The notes: a model not told the origin generated them from the letters alone. A DNA stretch of 64,000 nucleotides from Mycolicibacterium holsaticum DSM 44478 = JCM 12374 (GCF_019645835.1 NZ_CP080998.1:4588001-4652000), one strand, 5' to 3'. Shown: positions 36,637 through 45,601, counted from the first letter of the stretch. Numbers and translations: made by a program.

Positions 36637-37193
36637 CGCTCTGGTTGGTTGTGGCGCTTGTTGGTTGCGCCGCGGTTAGACGTCAGCCGCATCCTCTAGG
36701 AGGCCGGTCACTTTGCGAGCCATCAACGCCGCCGTCGCCTGCCACCTGCGTACCGTTCAGCGATACGCAAGGGTGGGATATGGCTGTAGTCGAGTCGGCG
36801 TAGCTCGGCGTTCTCGGTTTCTTGCTCGGTCAGACCTTCTGGTCGCGAGTGCTTCGGCCCCGATTCAGCCCTACCAGCGGCCACGTGAGCGGAATCGGTG
36901 GATCCATAGCCGCGGCACTCGCGCCATTCTTCCGGCGGTGCCAAGCTGAAAACACTTTGCGCACTGCCAAAGCACGCTTCGTCGGGGACCGCCAAGATAT
37001 CCCAAGACGGTTTCCACACAGCCCTATTCGCGAACGCGTTCAGGGCGTCCCGCAACATTGCCGGGCGGTGATTTCGTCGCACTCAGGCAGCCGACCGACA
37101 GTCTCCGTAAGCGGCTGGGCGCGGGGTGACGACGGCGACGGCCTTGTCGGTGGGTGGGGTTACTGTCACCTCGGAAGCGCAAATCAAGGGGGG
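36637..37193. other. 557-base gap without a convincing gene
   Basis: No frame here has good start, codon bias or family signal. A minus-strand frame (36723-37082) ends with GLTEQETENAELRRLDYSHI, faintly like the coiled-coil end of an IS3-type OrfA, so a transposase relic is possible but weak. The last 50 bases should hold the promoter of the DUF732 gene. Confidence 0.4.
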
Positions 37194-37541
37194 ATGATGC
37201 GCGGACGTGGGGTTATCGCAGCAGCTGTAGGGGCGGTGTGCGGCGCAGTGGCGCTGGCGGTTCCGGCCCGGGCCGATCAGTACGACTTCCTCATGCAGCT
37301 CGACAACATGGGCGTCTACTACGACTCGGTCACCGACATGATCGACATCGGCAAGGGTATCTGTCACGAACTGCGCTTCGGGGTGCCACCACCGGCGGTG
37401 CTGGGCAAGCTGGACAGAACGGGGTTCGCACCGGCGGAGTCGGCGATCGTCTTGGTGTCAGCGGTCGACACCTTGTGCCTGGACGCTAAGCCGGCGGTTC
37501 TCGAGTGGGCACGCAGCATCGGTCCCACCCAGCCGCTGTAG
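37194..37541 (+). CDS. Secreted DUF732-family protein
   Basis: 115 residues; ATG at 37194 or 37197 behind AAGGGGGG. Signal peptide to about residue 27 (PARA). The mature part has the DUF732 pattern: YDFLMQLDNMGVYYDSVTDM, GKGICHELRFG and a second cysteine in DTLCLDAKP, probably a disulfide. DUF732 proteins are small exported mycobacterial proteins of unknown function. Confidence 0.88.
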   Translation: MMRGRGVIAAAVGAVCGAVALAVPARADQYDFLMQLDNMGVYYDSVTDMIDIGKGICHELRFGVPPPAVLGKLDRTGFAPAESAIVLVSAVDTLCLDAKPAVLEWARSIGPTQPL

Positions 37542-37580
37542 CCGGGACGTACAGGTGTTCGTCAGCAGGCACAGGCGGTC

Positions 37581-38549
37581 ATGATGGCCAGTCGCGGTTC
37601 AGATTCCGACTGGGAAGCGGCGTTCTTCGGTGTGCTGATCCTGATCTGGGTGGTCATCACCTACTACTGGATCATCCTCGGAGTGGCGGCTGCCGTTGGG
37701 CTGTTCTTCGGAGTGCGCGCACTTGTCCGCCGCGAACAGGAACGCCGGCTCGAGGCAGCAGACGAAGCCAAACTCCTGGCTCTGCGTGCCGACCGACAGC
37801 ATCGTTGGGCGTCGCGCGGCGACAAGAGGGGCGTCTACGGCGTCGAAGGGGCCGAGTTGATGCGGTCGATCACATCTCAGCCTGAGGTACCGCCGGCTGA
37901 CACGCCCGACGAGAAGCCTCGGGTCGCTGCGATCGCCCACACCGCAGCGGAACTCGATGCGCTGCTTCGCGAAAAGCCAGCGGAGTGGCGTTGGGGGGTT
38001 TTCGTGTCGATACTCGTCCAGCGATCCGCAAAGCTGCGTTCGCGTATCCGCGATTGCGAACTGCACTACTCGTCAACGGCGGGCCGGTATCTGCGGACCG
38101 GCAAGGAGGTCGCCGCGTTCGTCGAGGATCGCATTGCTGACCTGACCGAGCTCACCAGCCGACTGGAATCCTTCATCGAAGCGCCGGCGTTCACGCGGGT
38201 GTTCGGCGAGGACGACAGCGACGCCGACGCCGACGGGATCTTGCATGTGGCCAACCGGCTGATGGACTTCTACGAGCGCTATCTCGACCTGGCTGAGCGG
38301 TGCCGCGACGCCAGCGTGCCCTCGGCGTACACCGGGCTCATGCGAGACTGCTCGCAGCTGATGGCCGTCCCGCTCGAGGGCATTGAGAGGTTCATGGACG
38401 AAATGGTCGAGGTTGCGGAAGAGCTGCCCACGATGAGGCGTTACACCTCTGGCGCAGTCGATTTCGGAACGGTCACGATCGAGATCGTCGCCGATGCGAA
38501 GCTCGTCAAGCGCATCGACAAGCAGCTGCGGGCCGCCGCGAGGAGTTAG
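37581..38549 (+). CDS. Membrane-anchored helical protein of unknown function
   Basis: 322 residues. One long hydrophobic segment or tight hairpin near residues 14-47 (GVLILIWVVITYYWIILGVA), then a charged cytoplasmic helix, then an all-helical region of about 200 residues. No domain recognised. Last segment VTIEIVADAKLVKRIDKQL. It begins 40 bases after the DUF732 stop and may be co-transcribed with it. Confidence 0.65.
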   Translation: MMASRGSDSDWEAAFFGVLILIWVVITYYWIILGVAAAVGLFFGVRALVRREQERRLEAADEAKLLALRADRQHRWASRGDKRGVYGVEGAELMRSITSQPEVPPADTPDEKPRVAAIAHTAAELDALLREKPAEWRWGVFVSILVQRSAKLRSRIRDCELHYSSTAGRYLRTGKEVAAFVEDRIADLTELTSRLESFIEAPAFTRVFGEDDSDADADGILHVANRLMDFYERYLDLAERCRDASVPSAYTGLMRDCSQLMAVPLEGIERFMDEMVEVAEELPTMRRYTSGAVDFGTVTIEIVADAKLVKRIDKQLRAAARS

Positions 38550-38605
38550 CGCCGTTGCGTGAAACCAGCGAAAGATCAACGCTGGGTCCGTATTAGCGGA
38601 TCGCG

Positions 38606-40342
38606 CTAAATCGGCATCCGGTAGCCGAAGAACTCGTGATCCTCGTTATAGCCGCCCTGGCCTAGACCGAGGTGTTCGAAACTCTCCACGAACTCGATCG
38701 CGGCGATCCATTTGACCTGCTTGAAACCCAACTCGACCTCGTTGCGCAGTCGCAGTGGGGCGCCATGGGTTTCGGTGAGGGGTTCGCCGTTCATCTGGTA
38801 CGCCAGCATCGCCATCGGGTCGCGCATGTGCTCGATCTTGTGGCAGTCGTAGTAGCGGCCGGCGCCGGGTTCGGAGCCGTCGGCCAGCGAATAGAAGACC
38901 GCCCACCGAGCCGTCGGCAACGGCCGTACGATCTCGAGTAGATCCGAGACCCGCGCCCCGCCCCACTTGGCGATCCCCGACCAGCCCTGGATGCAGTAGT
39001 GCTGGGTGATCTGTTCGTGCTTGTCCATCGCCAGCAGATCCGAATAGCTGAATTCCGTGGGGTTTTCGACCAGACCGCCGACCCGTAGCCGGTAGCTGCG
39101 CCAGCCGTCGGCCTGCAGGCGGCGATATTCCGGTGAGGTGGGCAGTGTGCCGTTGGCCCAGAAGTAGGGTGAGATGTCCTTCTCGGTGTAGTCGGCGTGA
39201 GGATGGAACCATTCCATCAGCCCCTTGATCCAGCCGACCGCGTGGCGTCCGACGCGCTGAACAATGCGCGGATAGCGCAGCGTGAACGGGGATGCCAGCA
39301 GCCACAACGCGGCGATGACGGCCATCGCGACGAGGTAGATCACCAACGCCCAGTACGAGTCGGTGTCGGTGCCGAACACGATGTGGTTGAGGTTTCCGAT
39401 GAGCCCGGTGCTGTACACCATCACCGTGTGCACCCCGATGAACATGACCATCCACGCCAGGACCAGAAAGTGGACCGAGCGCGCGACCTGCCGGTTGGCC
39501 GGTCCGCGGCCCAGGCCAAACCGCGCGGCGATCGCCGGGGCCTGCAGCAGCCCGGTGATGAATGCCAACGGGGCGAATACGAACACCGTCAGGAAGTAGG
39601 CGATGAGCTGCAAGCCGTTGTAGGCGACGAATCCCTCGTTGACCGGAAAGTCCAGCGAGAGATACTGCACGGCCGTGGATGCCGCGTTGGGCAGCACGTC
39701 CCACGACTGCGGGACGATGCGCCGCCACTGTCCGGTGCTGAACAACAAGATGTAGAAGACCAGCCCGTTCAGCAGCCACAACCCGTCGAAGGTGAAGTGC
39801 CACCAGCGGGCCAGGCCGATGGTGTGGCGGATCCCGGGCAGGCCCAGCCAGGTCGGCAACGACACCGAGTCATCCTTGGCGGTCCACCCTTTCGTCGGGT
39901 CGGCGGGATCGAGCCGATCCGGCGGGATCGGACCGCGCAGCCGCAGCCACGCGGTACCCGGCGTGCTGCCCGGGTTCAGGTACAGGCGCGGATGGTCCGC
40001 CAAGATCTGCAGCCCAGCCCGGATGATGAACATCATGAAGACGATGTTGAACAGGTGGCTCCACCGCAGCCACGCCGGAAAGCCCGACTCGATCGCACCG
40101 CGGGTGGCTGCGGTGCCCGGATAGCGCAGGACGAACTCCTGCATCCACTCGAATTGGCGCAGGTGCTGGGCTATGGCCACCGCCACGGCGAGCCCGGCAA
40201 CCGTCAGCGGCACCACCCACAGCGTGCTGATCCAGCGTCGGCCGATCCGAACCGACGGGACCTGGGCCGGCTCGTCGGCGATGCCACCGGCCCACTCCCC
40301 AGGCCGGACACGCTCGGTCACGGTCTGTGAGTTCGACTGCAC
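38606..40342 (-). CDS. Membrane molybdopterin oxidoreductase (sulfite-oxidase fold fused to cytochrome b-like domain)
   Basis: 578 residues. The N-terminal 370 residues hold about five or six helices with histidines in cytochrome b561-like positions (RWSHLFNIVFMMFIIRAGLQ, WWHFTFDGLWLLNG, ARSVHFLVLAWMVMFIGVHT). The C-terminal part is an oxidoreductase molybdopterin domain: the metal-ligand cysteine near residue 450 in HYCIQGWSGIAKW, then AYQMNGEPLTETHGAPLR and GFKQVKWI. This resembles M. tuberculosis Rv0218, from memory. It is like MsrP and MsrQ fused in one chain, in reverse order. Substrate unknown. Confidence 0.85.
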   Translation of the reverse strand: MQSNSQTVTERVRPGEWAGGIADEPAQVPSVRIGRRWISTLWVVPLTVAGLAVAVAIAQHLRQFEWMQEFVLRYPGTAATRGAIESGFPAWLRWSHLFNIVFMMFIIRAGLQILADHPRLYLNPGSTPGTAWLRLRGPIPPDRLDPADPTKGWTAKDDSVSLPTWLGLPGIRHTIGLARWWHFTFDGLWLLNGLVFYILLFSTGQWRRIVPQSWDVLPNAASTAVQYLSLDFPVNEGFVAYNGLQLIAYFLTVFVFAPLAFITGLLQAPAIAARFGLGRGPANRQVARSVHFLVLAWMVMFIGVHTVMVYSTGLIGNLNHIVFGTDTDSYWALVIYLVAMAVIAALWLLASPFTLRYPRIVQRVGRHAVGWIKGLMEWFHPHADYTEKDISPYFWANGTLPTSPEYRRLQADGWRSYRLRVGGLVENPTEFSYSDLLAMDKHEQITQHYCIQGWSGIAKWGGARVSDLLEIVRPLPTARWAVFYSLADGSEPGAGRYYDCHKIEHMRDPMAMLAYQMNGEPLTETHGAPLRLRNEVELGFKQVKWIAAIEFVESFEHLGLGQGGYNEDHEFFGYRMPI

Positions 40343-40609
40343 AGACCCGGGACCGTCCTCGCAGCTACATCGATCCGCCGCACGGCTGCCACCTTAGGGT
40401 AAATGCCGTGGTTGTTGGTCCGAATCGCGTACGCCGACACCGGGTACGCTGAGGAAGCTTGGGCGTCTCGTCTGAACATGTTGTGCGGCAACGGGTCAGC
40501 GCCAAGCGGTCCCCGAGGTTGTCACGCGCTCGCGAATCAGGTTCGCGCCGTGAACCCTGTGCGGTGACCGGCCCATGACGAGGTCAGCGTCGCCTCGTAA
40601 GGTGACCGA

Positions 40610-41920
40610 ATGCGCAAGGATCGACTTCTCCACATCGCCCGCCAGGTGGCGGCCTTAGCTGTGGCGGCCATGACCGCCGCGTCGACCTGGAACGGATACC
40701 GACCGCTGGCGCGTAAGGGCTACCCGTCGATGGCCTCGTTCGGGTACGGCCTGGTGGTCAGCGAACTGCCACTGCAGGCGCTGGCCAGCCAGCTCGGCGG
40801 GCTGGCGTTGACCGGCCGCCGACTGACCCGTCCGGTGCGCATCATCGCCTGGGCGGTGGCCGCGATCTCGGCGGTGGGCCTGCTGAACTTCAACCGTGCC
40901 GGGCATCAGGCCGGTACCCCGCTGACGGAAGCACTGGACCGCGGTCTGGGTGCCGGTCGCCGCACCGATTCGACAGGGCTGTGGCGCCGACCCGCCGGCG
41001 CGGGCACCGCCAAAAGCCCCGGCGCACTGCGGATGCTGCGGATCTACCGCGATTACGCCCACGACGGCAACATCAGCTACGGCCCCTACGGCAGCGCCAA
41101 TCATCTCGACATCTGGCATCGTCCGGATCTCGACCGCAACGGCAAGGCACCGGTGCTCTTTCAGGTTCCCGGCGGCGGCTGGGTGACGGGCAACAAACGC
41201 GGGCAGGCGCATCCGTTGATGAGCCACCTGGCGGAGCTCGGCTGGATCTGCGTAGCGATCAACTACCGCCACAGCCCGCGCAACACCTGGCCCGACCACA
41301 TCGTCGACGTCAAACGCGCGCTGGCGTGGGTGAAGACGCACATCGCCGAATACGGCGGCGACCCCGACTTCATCGCGATCACCGGCGGTTCGGCCGGGGG
41401 TCATCTGTCGTCGTTGGCGGCGCTGACGCCCAACGATCCGCGTTTTCAGCCGGGCTTTGAAGACATCGACACCCGGGTGCAGGCCGCCGTGCCGTTCTAC
41501 GGGGTCTACGACTTCACCCGCTTCGACGACGCGATGCATCCGTCGATGCCGGAGTTGCTCGAGAAGATGGTTATGAAGCAATCGCATGCCACGAACTTCG
41601 AGGCGTACGCCGACGCCTCGCCGGTGAACTACGTGAGCGCCGATGCTCCACCGTTCTTTGTTCTGCACGGGACCAACGATTCGTTGGTGCCTGTCGAGCA
41701 GGCGCGGGCGTTCGTCGCGAAACTGGAAGACGTCAGTACCCAGCCGGTGGCCTACGCCGAATTACCGCTGGCTCAGCACGCTTTCGATATGTTTGGCTCT
41801 GCGCGCGCCGCACATTCGGCCGTGGCCGTCGAACAGTTCCTTGCCGAGATCTATGCGAACTGGCAGACGGGATCAGAAGGTGGCGCTGCTCAGGAGGCCG
41901 ACGCGCCGAGCTCCGCGTAG
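40610..41920 (+). CDS. Alpha/beta hydrolase, carboxylesterase (LipC-like)
   Basis: 436 residues from ATG 40610. The first 95 residues contain two or three hydrophobic helices, so it is membrane-attached. The catalytic domain has PGGG at 187-190 (oxyanion), Ser261 in GGSAGGH, Asp357 in TNDSLVP and His390 in AQHAFDMF. This is the hormone-sensitive-lipase-like group that includes mycobacterial LipC/LipQ. A 5'-truncated copy lies at 26941-27616. The gap before it (40343-40609, shared with the divergent oxidoreductase) shows no clear site. Confidence 0.88.
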   Translation: MRKDRLLHIARQVAALAVAAMTAASTWNGYRPLARKGYPSMASFGYGLVVSELPLQALASQLGGLALTGRRLTRPVRIIAWAVAAISAVGLLNFNRAGHQAGTPLTEALDRGLGAGRRTDSTGLWRRPAGAGTAKSPGALRMLRIYRDYAHDGNISYGPYGSANHLDIWHRPDLDRNGKAPVLFQVPGGGWVTGNKRGQAHPLMSHLAELGWICVAINYRHSPRNTWPDHIVDVKRALAWVKTHIAEYGGDPDFIAITGGSAGGHLSSLAALTPNDPRFQPGFEDIDTRVQAAVPFYGVYDFTRFDDAMHPSMPELLEKMVMKQSHATNFEAYADASPVNYVSADAPPFFVLHGTNDSLVPVEQARAFVAKLEDVSTQPVAYAELPLAQHAFDMFGSARAAHSAVAVEQFLAEIYANWQTGSEGGAAQEADAPSSA

Positions 41921-43044
41921 ACCGCCGCCTCGAAGCCGAGGATCGTCTCGACCACTTTGTCGTCGAAGAACGGCAGCAGCTGGGTGGCGATCACCGCGCC
42001 GATGCCCGCCTTGCGGTCGATCCAGAAGAAGCTGTTGAACAGCCCCGACCAGTCGGCCGAGCCGGCGCTGCGCATACCGGGCAAGTCGGTCAGATACAGG
42101 TGGAAACCGAGGCCCCAGCCCTGCGGCACGTCGAGCAGCTCGACCGGTTTGGCCAGCTCGGGGATCGTCGGCTCCATCTTCTTGGGCAGCGACGCCCCGT
42201 CCAGGTGATCGCGCAGCGCGAGCTCGACGGTCTCCTCTCTGAGGATGCGCGCGCCGTCGAGCTCGCCGCCGTTGAGCCAGGCGCGCATGAAGCGCCCGTA
42301 GTCGGCGACGGTCCCATAGGACCCGTGGCCGGCGGCGTCCCACTCCGACTCGGCGGGCAGGTCGAGGTCGGTCGCCACGAGGGCGCCGTCGGGGGTGCGG
42401 AAACGGATGGGCAGCAACCGTGCGCGCTGTTCGTCGCTGAGGATGAAGGTGGAGTCGGTCATTTTCAGTGGGCCGTAGACATGTTCGGCGAGGTAGTCGG
42501 CCAGTGTTTGGCCGCTGACTGCCTCGACGACCAGGCCGAGCCAGTCGGTGCTGACGCCGTACTCCCAGACCGTGCCGGGGTCGTGGACCAGCGGCGCGCT
42601 GAGGCTGCGCTTGACGCCTTCCAGCGGGTTGGGAAAGCCCTGTCCGGTGCAGTAGGTGAAGAGTTTGTCGTTGAGGAAGTGGTAGCCGCAGCCGGCGGTG
42701 TGGGTCATCAGCTGCCGGACGGTGGGCGGGGTCTTGGGCGCGCGCAGGACCGGTTCACCGCCGTCGAAGCCGTCGAGCACCTGCAGCGCGCCGAACTCCG
42801 GCAGGATCGAGGCGACAGGCGCGTCGAGCTGCACGCGGCTTTGCTCGACGAGTTGCAGCGCGGCGGTGGTGGCGACGGCCTTGGTCATCGACGCGTTGCG
42901 GAACATGCTGTCGGGCTTGGCATCTCCGGCCGCACCCTGGTAAAGCACACCGTCGCGGCCCACCACCGCGGCGGCCACGCCATGCAGGGTGCCGTCGGCG
43001 GTCACACCGTTGAGCAGGTCGTCGATACGCTCAAACCCCATCAC
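41890..43044 (-). CDS. Serine hydrolase of the class C beta-lactamase family
   Basis: 384 residues. The nucleophile motif S52-x-x-K55 is in NASMTKAVATTAAL; the second-motif tyrosine is likely in WEYGVSTDWLG. LMTHTAGCGYHF and RIVP-free topology match mycobacterial LipE/LipL-type esterases and EstB relatives more than true beta-lactamases. Cytoplasmic by appearance. Convergent with the esterase gene, overlapping it by 31 bases. Substrate unknown. Confidence 0.88.
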   Translation of the reverse strand: MMGFERIDDLLNGVTADGTLHGVAAAVVGRDGVLYQGAAGDAKPDSMFRNASMTKAVATTAALQLVEQSRVQLDAPVASILPEFGALQVLDGFDGGEPVLRAPKTPPTVRQLMTHTAGCGYHFLNDKLFTYCTGQGFPNPLEGVKRSLSAPLVHDPGTVWEYGVSTDWLGLVVEAVSGQTLADYLAEHVYGPLKMTDSTFILSDEQRARLLPIRFRTPDGALVATDLDLPAESEWDAAGHGSYGTVADYGRFMRAWLNGGELDGARILREETVELALRDHLDGASLPKKMEPTIPELAKPVELLDVPQGWGLGFHLYLTDLPGMRSAGSADWSGLFNSFFWIDRKAGIGAVIATQLLPFFDDKVVETILGFEAAVYAELGASAS

Positions 43045-43250
43045 AAGCTCCTTTGCTTTCGGGATACGCGGGCCATCATCGCATGAGGCACGGGGTATAT
43101 CGGCGGAACGAGGGGCCTAGGTCCGGTCATTCGGACGCAAATGCTTGCAGCGTCAGCGCGAGTTCGGCCAACTCCAGATCCCCCTTGGCGGCAAGGGTAT
43201 TCATGAAGTTCTCGGCGTCGTCGACGTCGAAGCCGGGATCCAACTCGACG

Positions 43251-43394
43251 CTATTGAGATACAGAAACGTCCAGGTAGCGGACTTCGAGGGCGGCGCGAT
43301 GCACGAACGCGCGCAGCGACAGGTCCCCAGCCGACGCCGCGGTACGCAACTGGTCCATCTCCTCGTCACTGAAGTTGACGTTCAAGGCAGGCAT
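43251..43394 (-). CDS. Ribbon-helix-helix antitoxin, short or truncated
   Basis: 47 residues from ATG 43394 to a TAG at 43251. The start MPALNVNFSDEEMDQLRTAA and LSLRAFVHRAALE is the RHH DNA-binding fold of small antitoxins; such proteins usually continue 15-30 residues, so the end (VRYLDVSVSQ) may be a truncation. No toxin gene follows. The frame 43127-43369 that overlaps it is a shadow over its first part. Three GGTACC-like repeats upstream look like its operator. Confidence 0.6.
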   Translation of the reverse strand: MPALNVNFSDEEMDQLRTAASAGDLSLRAFVHRAALEVRYLDVSVSQ

Positions 43395-43403
43395 ACTTCG
43401 CAC

Positions 43404-43433
43404 GGTACCAATTTAAGTACCGAATCTGGTATC
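43404..43433. promoter_or_regulatory. 12-bp iterated operator upstream of the RHH gene
   Basis: GGTACC, AGTACC and GGTATC begin at 43404, 43416 and 43428, exactly 12 bases apart. On the minus strand TAAATT between the first two is a possible -10 box. Evenly spaced half-sites fit cooperative RHH dimer binding. Confidence 0.5.
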
Positions 43434-43494
43434 ACATTTGCTGGCTGGTGGTCAGCCGATGATTTGAGGCCCTGTCCGGCGTTGAGACGCCGCC

Positions 43495-44193
43495 TCACCG
43501 CGGAGGGTCGAAGGCGACGACCTCACCGCGATTGATCGACACCCAGTCACGGCCCTGCAGGTACGGGCGGAACGACTCCACGATCGCCTGCTGGTCGGCG
43601 GGCGTCTTGGGTCGCTGCAGTTCGTAGAGATGCGGGAATTCCGTCCAGGCGACGACGGCGTCCCACAGCCGCGCCGCAGCCTCGCCGGCCGGTGGGTCGA
43701 TGAGTACGGGCCCGAACAGGCACTGGCCGTCGGGGAAGAACAGGGTCGGCACGCCGTAGCCGTCGGCGTCGACGACGCGCTGGTGGTCGGCCATCACCTC
43801 GTCGTTGGTGCTCGGGTCGGCGATGGCCTGGTCGACGAGTCCGGGGTCAAAGCCGAGTTCGGTCAAAAGAGTTCGGGCGACGGCCTTTTCGTGCGGCTTT
43901 TGTCCTTCGGCGTGCAGGGCGCGTGCCGCGCGTTCGTACCAGGCGTCGACGTCGGCCATCGACTGCCGACGCAACAGCGCGCCGATGCGCATCATCGACC
44001 ACCCGTAGGACCACTCCCGCTCCCACGGGTGCTTCTTGCCCTCTTGACGGTTGATCTCTTCGAGGCTGAAGAAGCGCCAGTTGACGGTCAGGCCGGTCAG
44101 GTCGCGCACCTCGCGGATCCACCGCGACGTCTGATACGCGAACGGACACATGATGTCGAAGTGAAAGTCAACGGAGACAGGACGATTGGTCAC
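43495..44193 (-). CDS. DsbA-fold protein (mycothiol-dependent nitroreductase-like)
   Basis: 232 residues. The thioredoxin-like start [18 protein letters not shown] has one active-site cysteine (C16) where relatives such as Rv2466c have CPWC; the second cysteine is alanine. Other family segments: [30 protein letters not shown] and the C-terminal [15 protein letters not shown]. Rv2466c-type proteins act with mycothiol in reductive reactions; a monothiol site could still work with mycothiol. Cytoplasmic. Confidence 0.83.
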   Translation of the reverse strand: MTNRPVSVDFHFDIMCPFAYQTSRWIREVRDLTGLTVNWRFFSLEEINRQEGKKHPWEREWSYGWSMMRIGALLRRQSMADVDAWYERAARALHAEGQKPHEKAVARTLLTELGFDPGLVDQAIADPSTNDEVMADHQRVVDADGYGVPTLFFPDGQCLFGPVLIDPPAGEAAARLWDAVVAWTEFPHLYELQRPKTPADQQAIVESFRPYLQGRDWVSINRGEVVAFDPPR

Positions 44194-44430
44194 AATGTGA
44201 ACCTTCAGTTGAGGGCGGTACCAGCGTCATCCTGCCAGCTGACCGCGCCTAAGTCGATAACCGTCGCCGGCCGGTGACCCCGTCGCCAGCGAAACGGAGC
44301 GGATGCTCGTGGTGGCTCGCGCGGGAGGTGTAGACGGGGGAATTTCCGTGCCTACGCGCGTCGCAGGGGCGTTAGGGTTAATTCGCCAGAGACGTAGCCG
44401 CGCGAGCGGGCGATAGCCAATGGGGACTCT

Positions 44431-44715
44431 ATGCTTGTCGATCCGGAAGTACTTCGTGCATTCACGGGGCAGGTAAGTGCAGCGTCCGAGGGCATCAAGA
44501 GCGCCGACGTGGGCGCTAAGGCAACGACCTCTGCCGATGGTCTTGTCGGGTCGACCACACAGTGGGCAATGCGCCTCGTCGGCGTGCACTTGACCCAGCA
44601 AGCGGATGCGATCGCCAAGAATGTCAACGACATGGGGGGAGCCGTTCGTGGCGCGGGCGACCGATACGAGGTGACCGACAGCGCTCTTGCGGGAACGTTC
44701 GACGGGCTGTTCTGA
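44431..44715 (+). CDS. EspC-like type VII secretion target (DUF2580)
   Basis: 94 residues. MLVDPEVLRAFTGQVSAASE begins the two-helix hairpin, and the second helix has HLTQQADAIAKNVNDMGGAV and the YEVTDSALAG exit. This is the ESX-1 EspC-like family of helical partners for type VII substrates. It lies 4 bases before a WXG-like toxin fragment, the usual order of a small partner followed by a large substrate. Its large partner is broken here. Confidence 0.85.
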   Translation: MLVDPEVLRAFTGQVSAASEGIKSADVGAKATTSADGLVGSTTQWAMRLVGVHLTQQADAIAKNVNDMGGAVRGAGDRYEVTDSALAGTFDGLF

Positions 44716-44719
44716 TCCG

Positions 44720-45081
44720 GTGCTGGCCTCACGTCCCCGCTTACAATCGTGGAATCCCGATTCGCTGACGCCCGCCGCGTCGGCTCTACAGGGCGCGGGT
44801 CAATCCGTTTACGGAGCGGTGCGAGATCTTGACGATGGAATCGATCGTATGTCCGCCGCGCAGTCATGGTCGGGTCAGGCGCATGACGCGGCGACGACCG
44901 TGTTTCGCCGCGCGACTATTACGACCTCCGATTTCGCGCACTACACCGAAACGGTCGCGACAGCGCTGAAGAAGGGCAACGGTCGATAGGAGGTGCCCGA
45001 GCGGCCTTACTGGGTTACGCGGAGGCAGTAGACGCCGGTGAGCTCCAAGTAACGGATCTGTGGGTAGTGCTCATCGCTTAG
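44720..45081 (+). pseudogene. Broken N-terminus of an ESX toxin-like protein
   Basis: From GTG 44720 the protein reads LQSWNPDSLTPAASALQGAG, MSAAQSWSGQAHDAATTVF and stops at 44989. One frame over, from about 44980, it continues IGGARAALLGYAEAVDAGEL and VTDLWVVLIA, then TAG at 45081. The intact gene at 53077-54459 has the same order (LESWRPDTL, RAWSGPAHDAAGAMF, SARSALLGKAAEVDAG-like, VTDQWVVLIDP). So this is the first 120 codons of a paralogue, frameshifted and cut off. Confidence 0.8.
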
Positions 45082-45181
45082 CCCGCGTCCTTGAGCGCGC
45101 CGACGGCTCCGACCAACCCATGCCCTTTACGCCGCCGCCGGACAGGACGACGTCGGCGCGAAGGTTCGTGGTAGCGGTCAT
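45078..45181 (-). pseudogene. Fragment of the 5' end of a patatin gene
   Basis: From ATG 45181: ADVVLSGGGVKG, then a missing base, then GLVGAVGALKDAG in the next frame. It matches the first 39 codons and the bases just upstream of the start of the patatin at 47023-48063. Its end meets the end of the toxin fragment, so the junction marks a recombination or deletion. Confidence 0.75.
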
Positions 45182-45314
45182 GGGCCCAGCCTGACGAATC
45201 TGCCTCAGCTCGAATCGCCGCGTGCAAAACGCTACCTAGGCGGACGCAAGGGTATCCGCGACGCAGAAACGGCGCCGGCGGGCACCACCCGCTGCGGGGG
45301 GTCCGACCGTCAGG

Positions 45315-45345
45315 GCGTAGCAATGCGTAGCATTTCACACTACGC
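45315..45345. promoter_or_regulatory. Operator-promoter of the second vapBC pair
   Basis: GCGTAG at 45315 and again at 45325, with the complement CTACGC at 45340, giving a 21-base inverted repeat with a 9-base centre. TACGCT (45341-45346, TAnnnT) lies 6 bases before the vapB ATG, so transcription likely starts at the ATG itself. Confidence 0.55.
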
Positions 45346-45352
45346 TTTACGT

Positions 45353-45601
45353 ATGGCCAAAACCATCCCGCAGCGGGAACTGCGCAATGAGAACGCCAAG
45401 CTCATGGATGCGGTTGCCGCGGGCGAGACATTCGTGGTCACCCGCCACGGGGAGCCGGTCGCAGAACTTCGCCCCGTTCAGCGTGCCCGGAAGACCTTTA
45501 TCACCCGCGACGACCTGGCGCGCATTTCCGGCGCAGGTGTCCGCATCGACCCCGATCAGTTTCGTCGCGACCTCGACGATGCCGTCGATCAGAGCGTGTA
45601 G
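45353..45601 (+). CDS. vapB: VapB-type antitoxin (Phd/YefM family)
   Basis: 82 residues from ATG 45353; an upstream in-frame start at 45323 falls inside the operator. The Phd/YefM start is clear: TIPQRELRNENAKLMDAVAA, then GETFVVTRHGEPVAELRPV. The C-terminal tail ending LDDAVDQSV binds the toxin. Stop is directly followed by the vapC ATG with no gap. Probably leaderless. Confidence 0.9.
   Translation: MAKTIPQRELRNENAKLMDAVAAGETFVVTRHGEPVAELRPVQRARKTFITRDDLARISGAGVRIDPDQFRRDLDDAVDQSV

Noticed and set aside
36723-37082. Possible IS3 OrfA relic
   Set aside because: Only a short coiled-coil-like end resembles OrfA; no HTH and no OrfB nearby.
43127-43369. 80-codon minus-strand frame
   Set aside because: Its first half overlaps the RHH antitoxin out of frame; the rest (AKGDLELAELALTLQAFASE) matches nothing I know.
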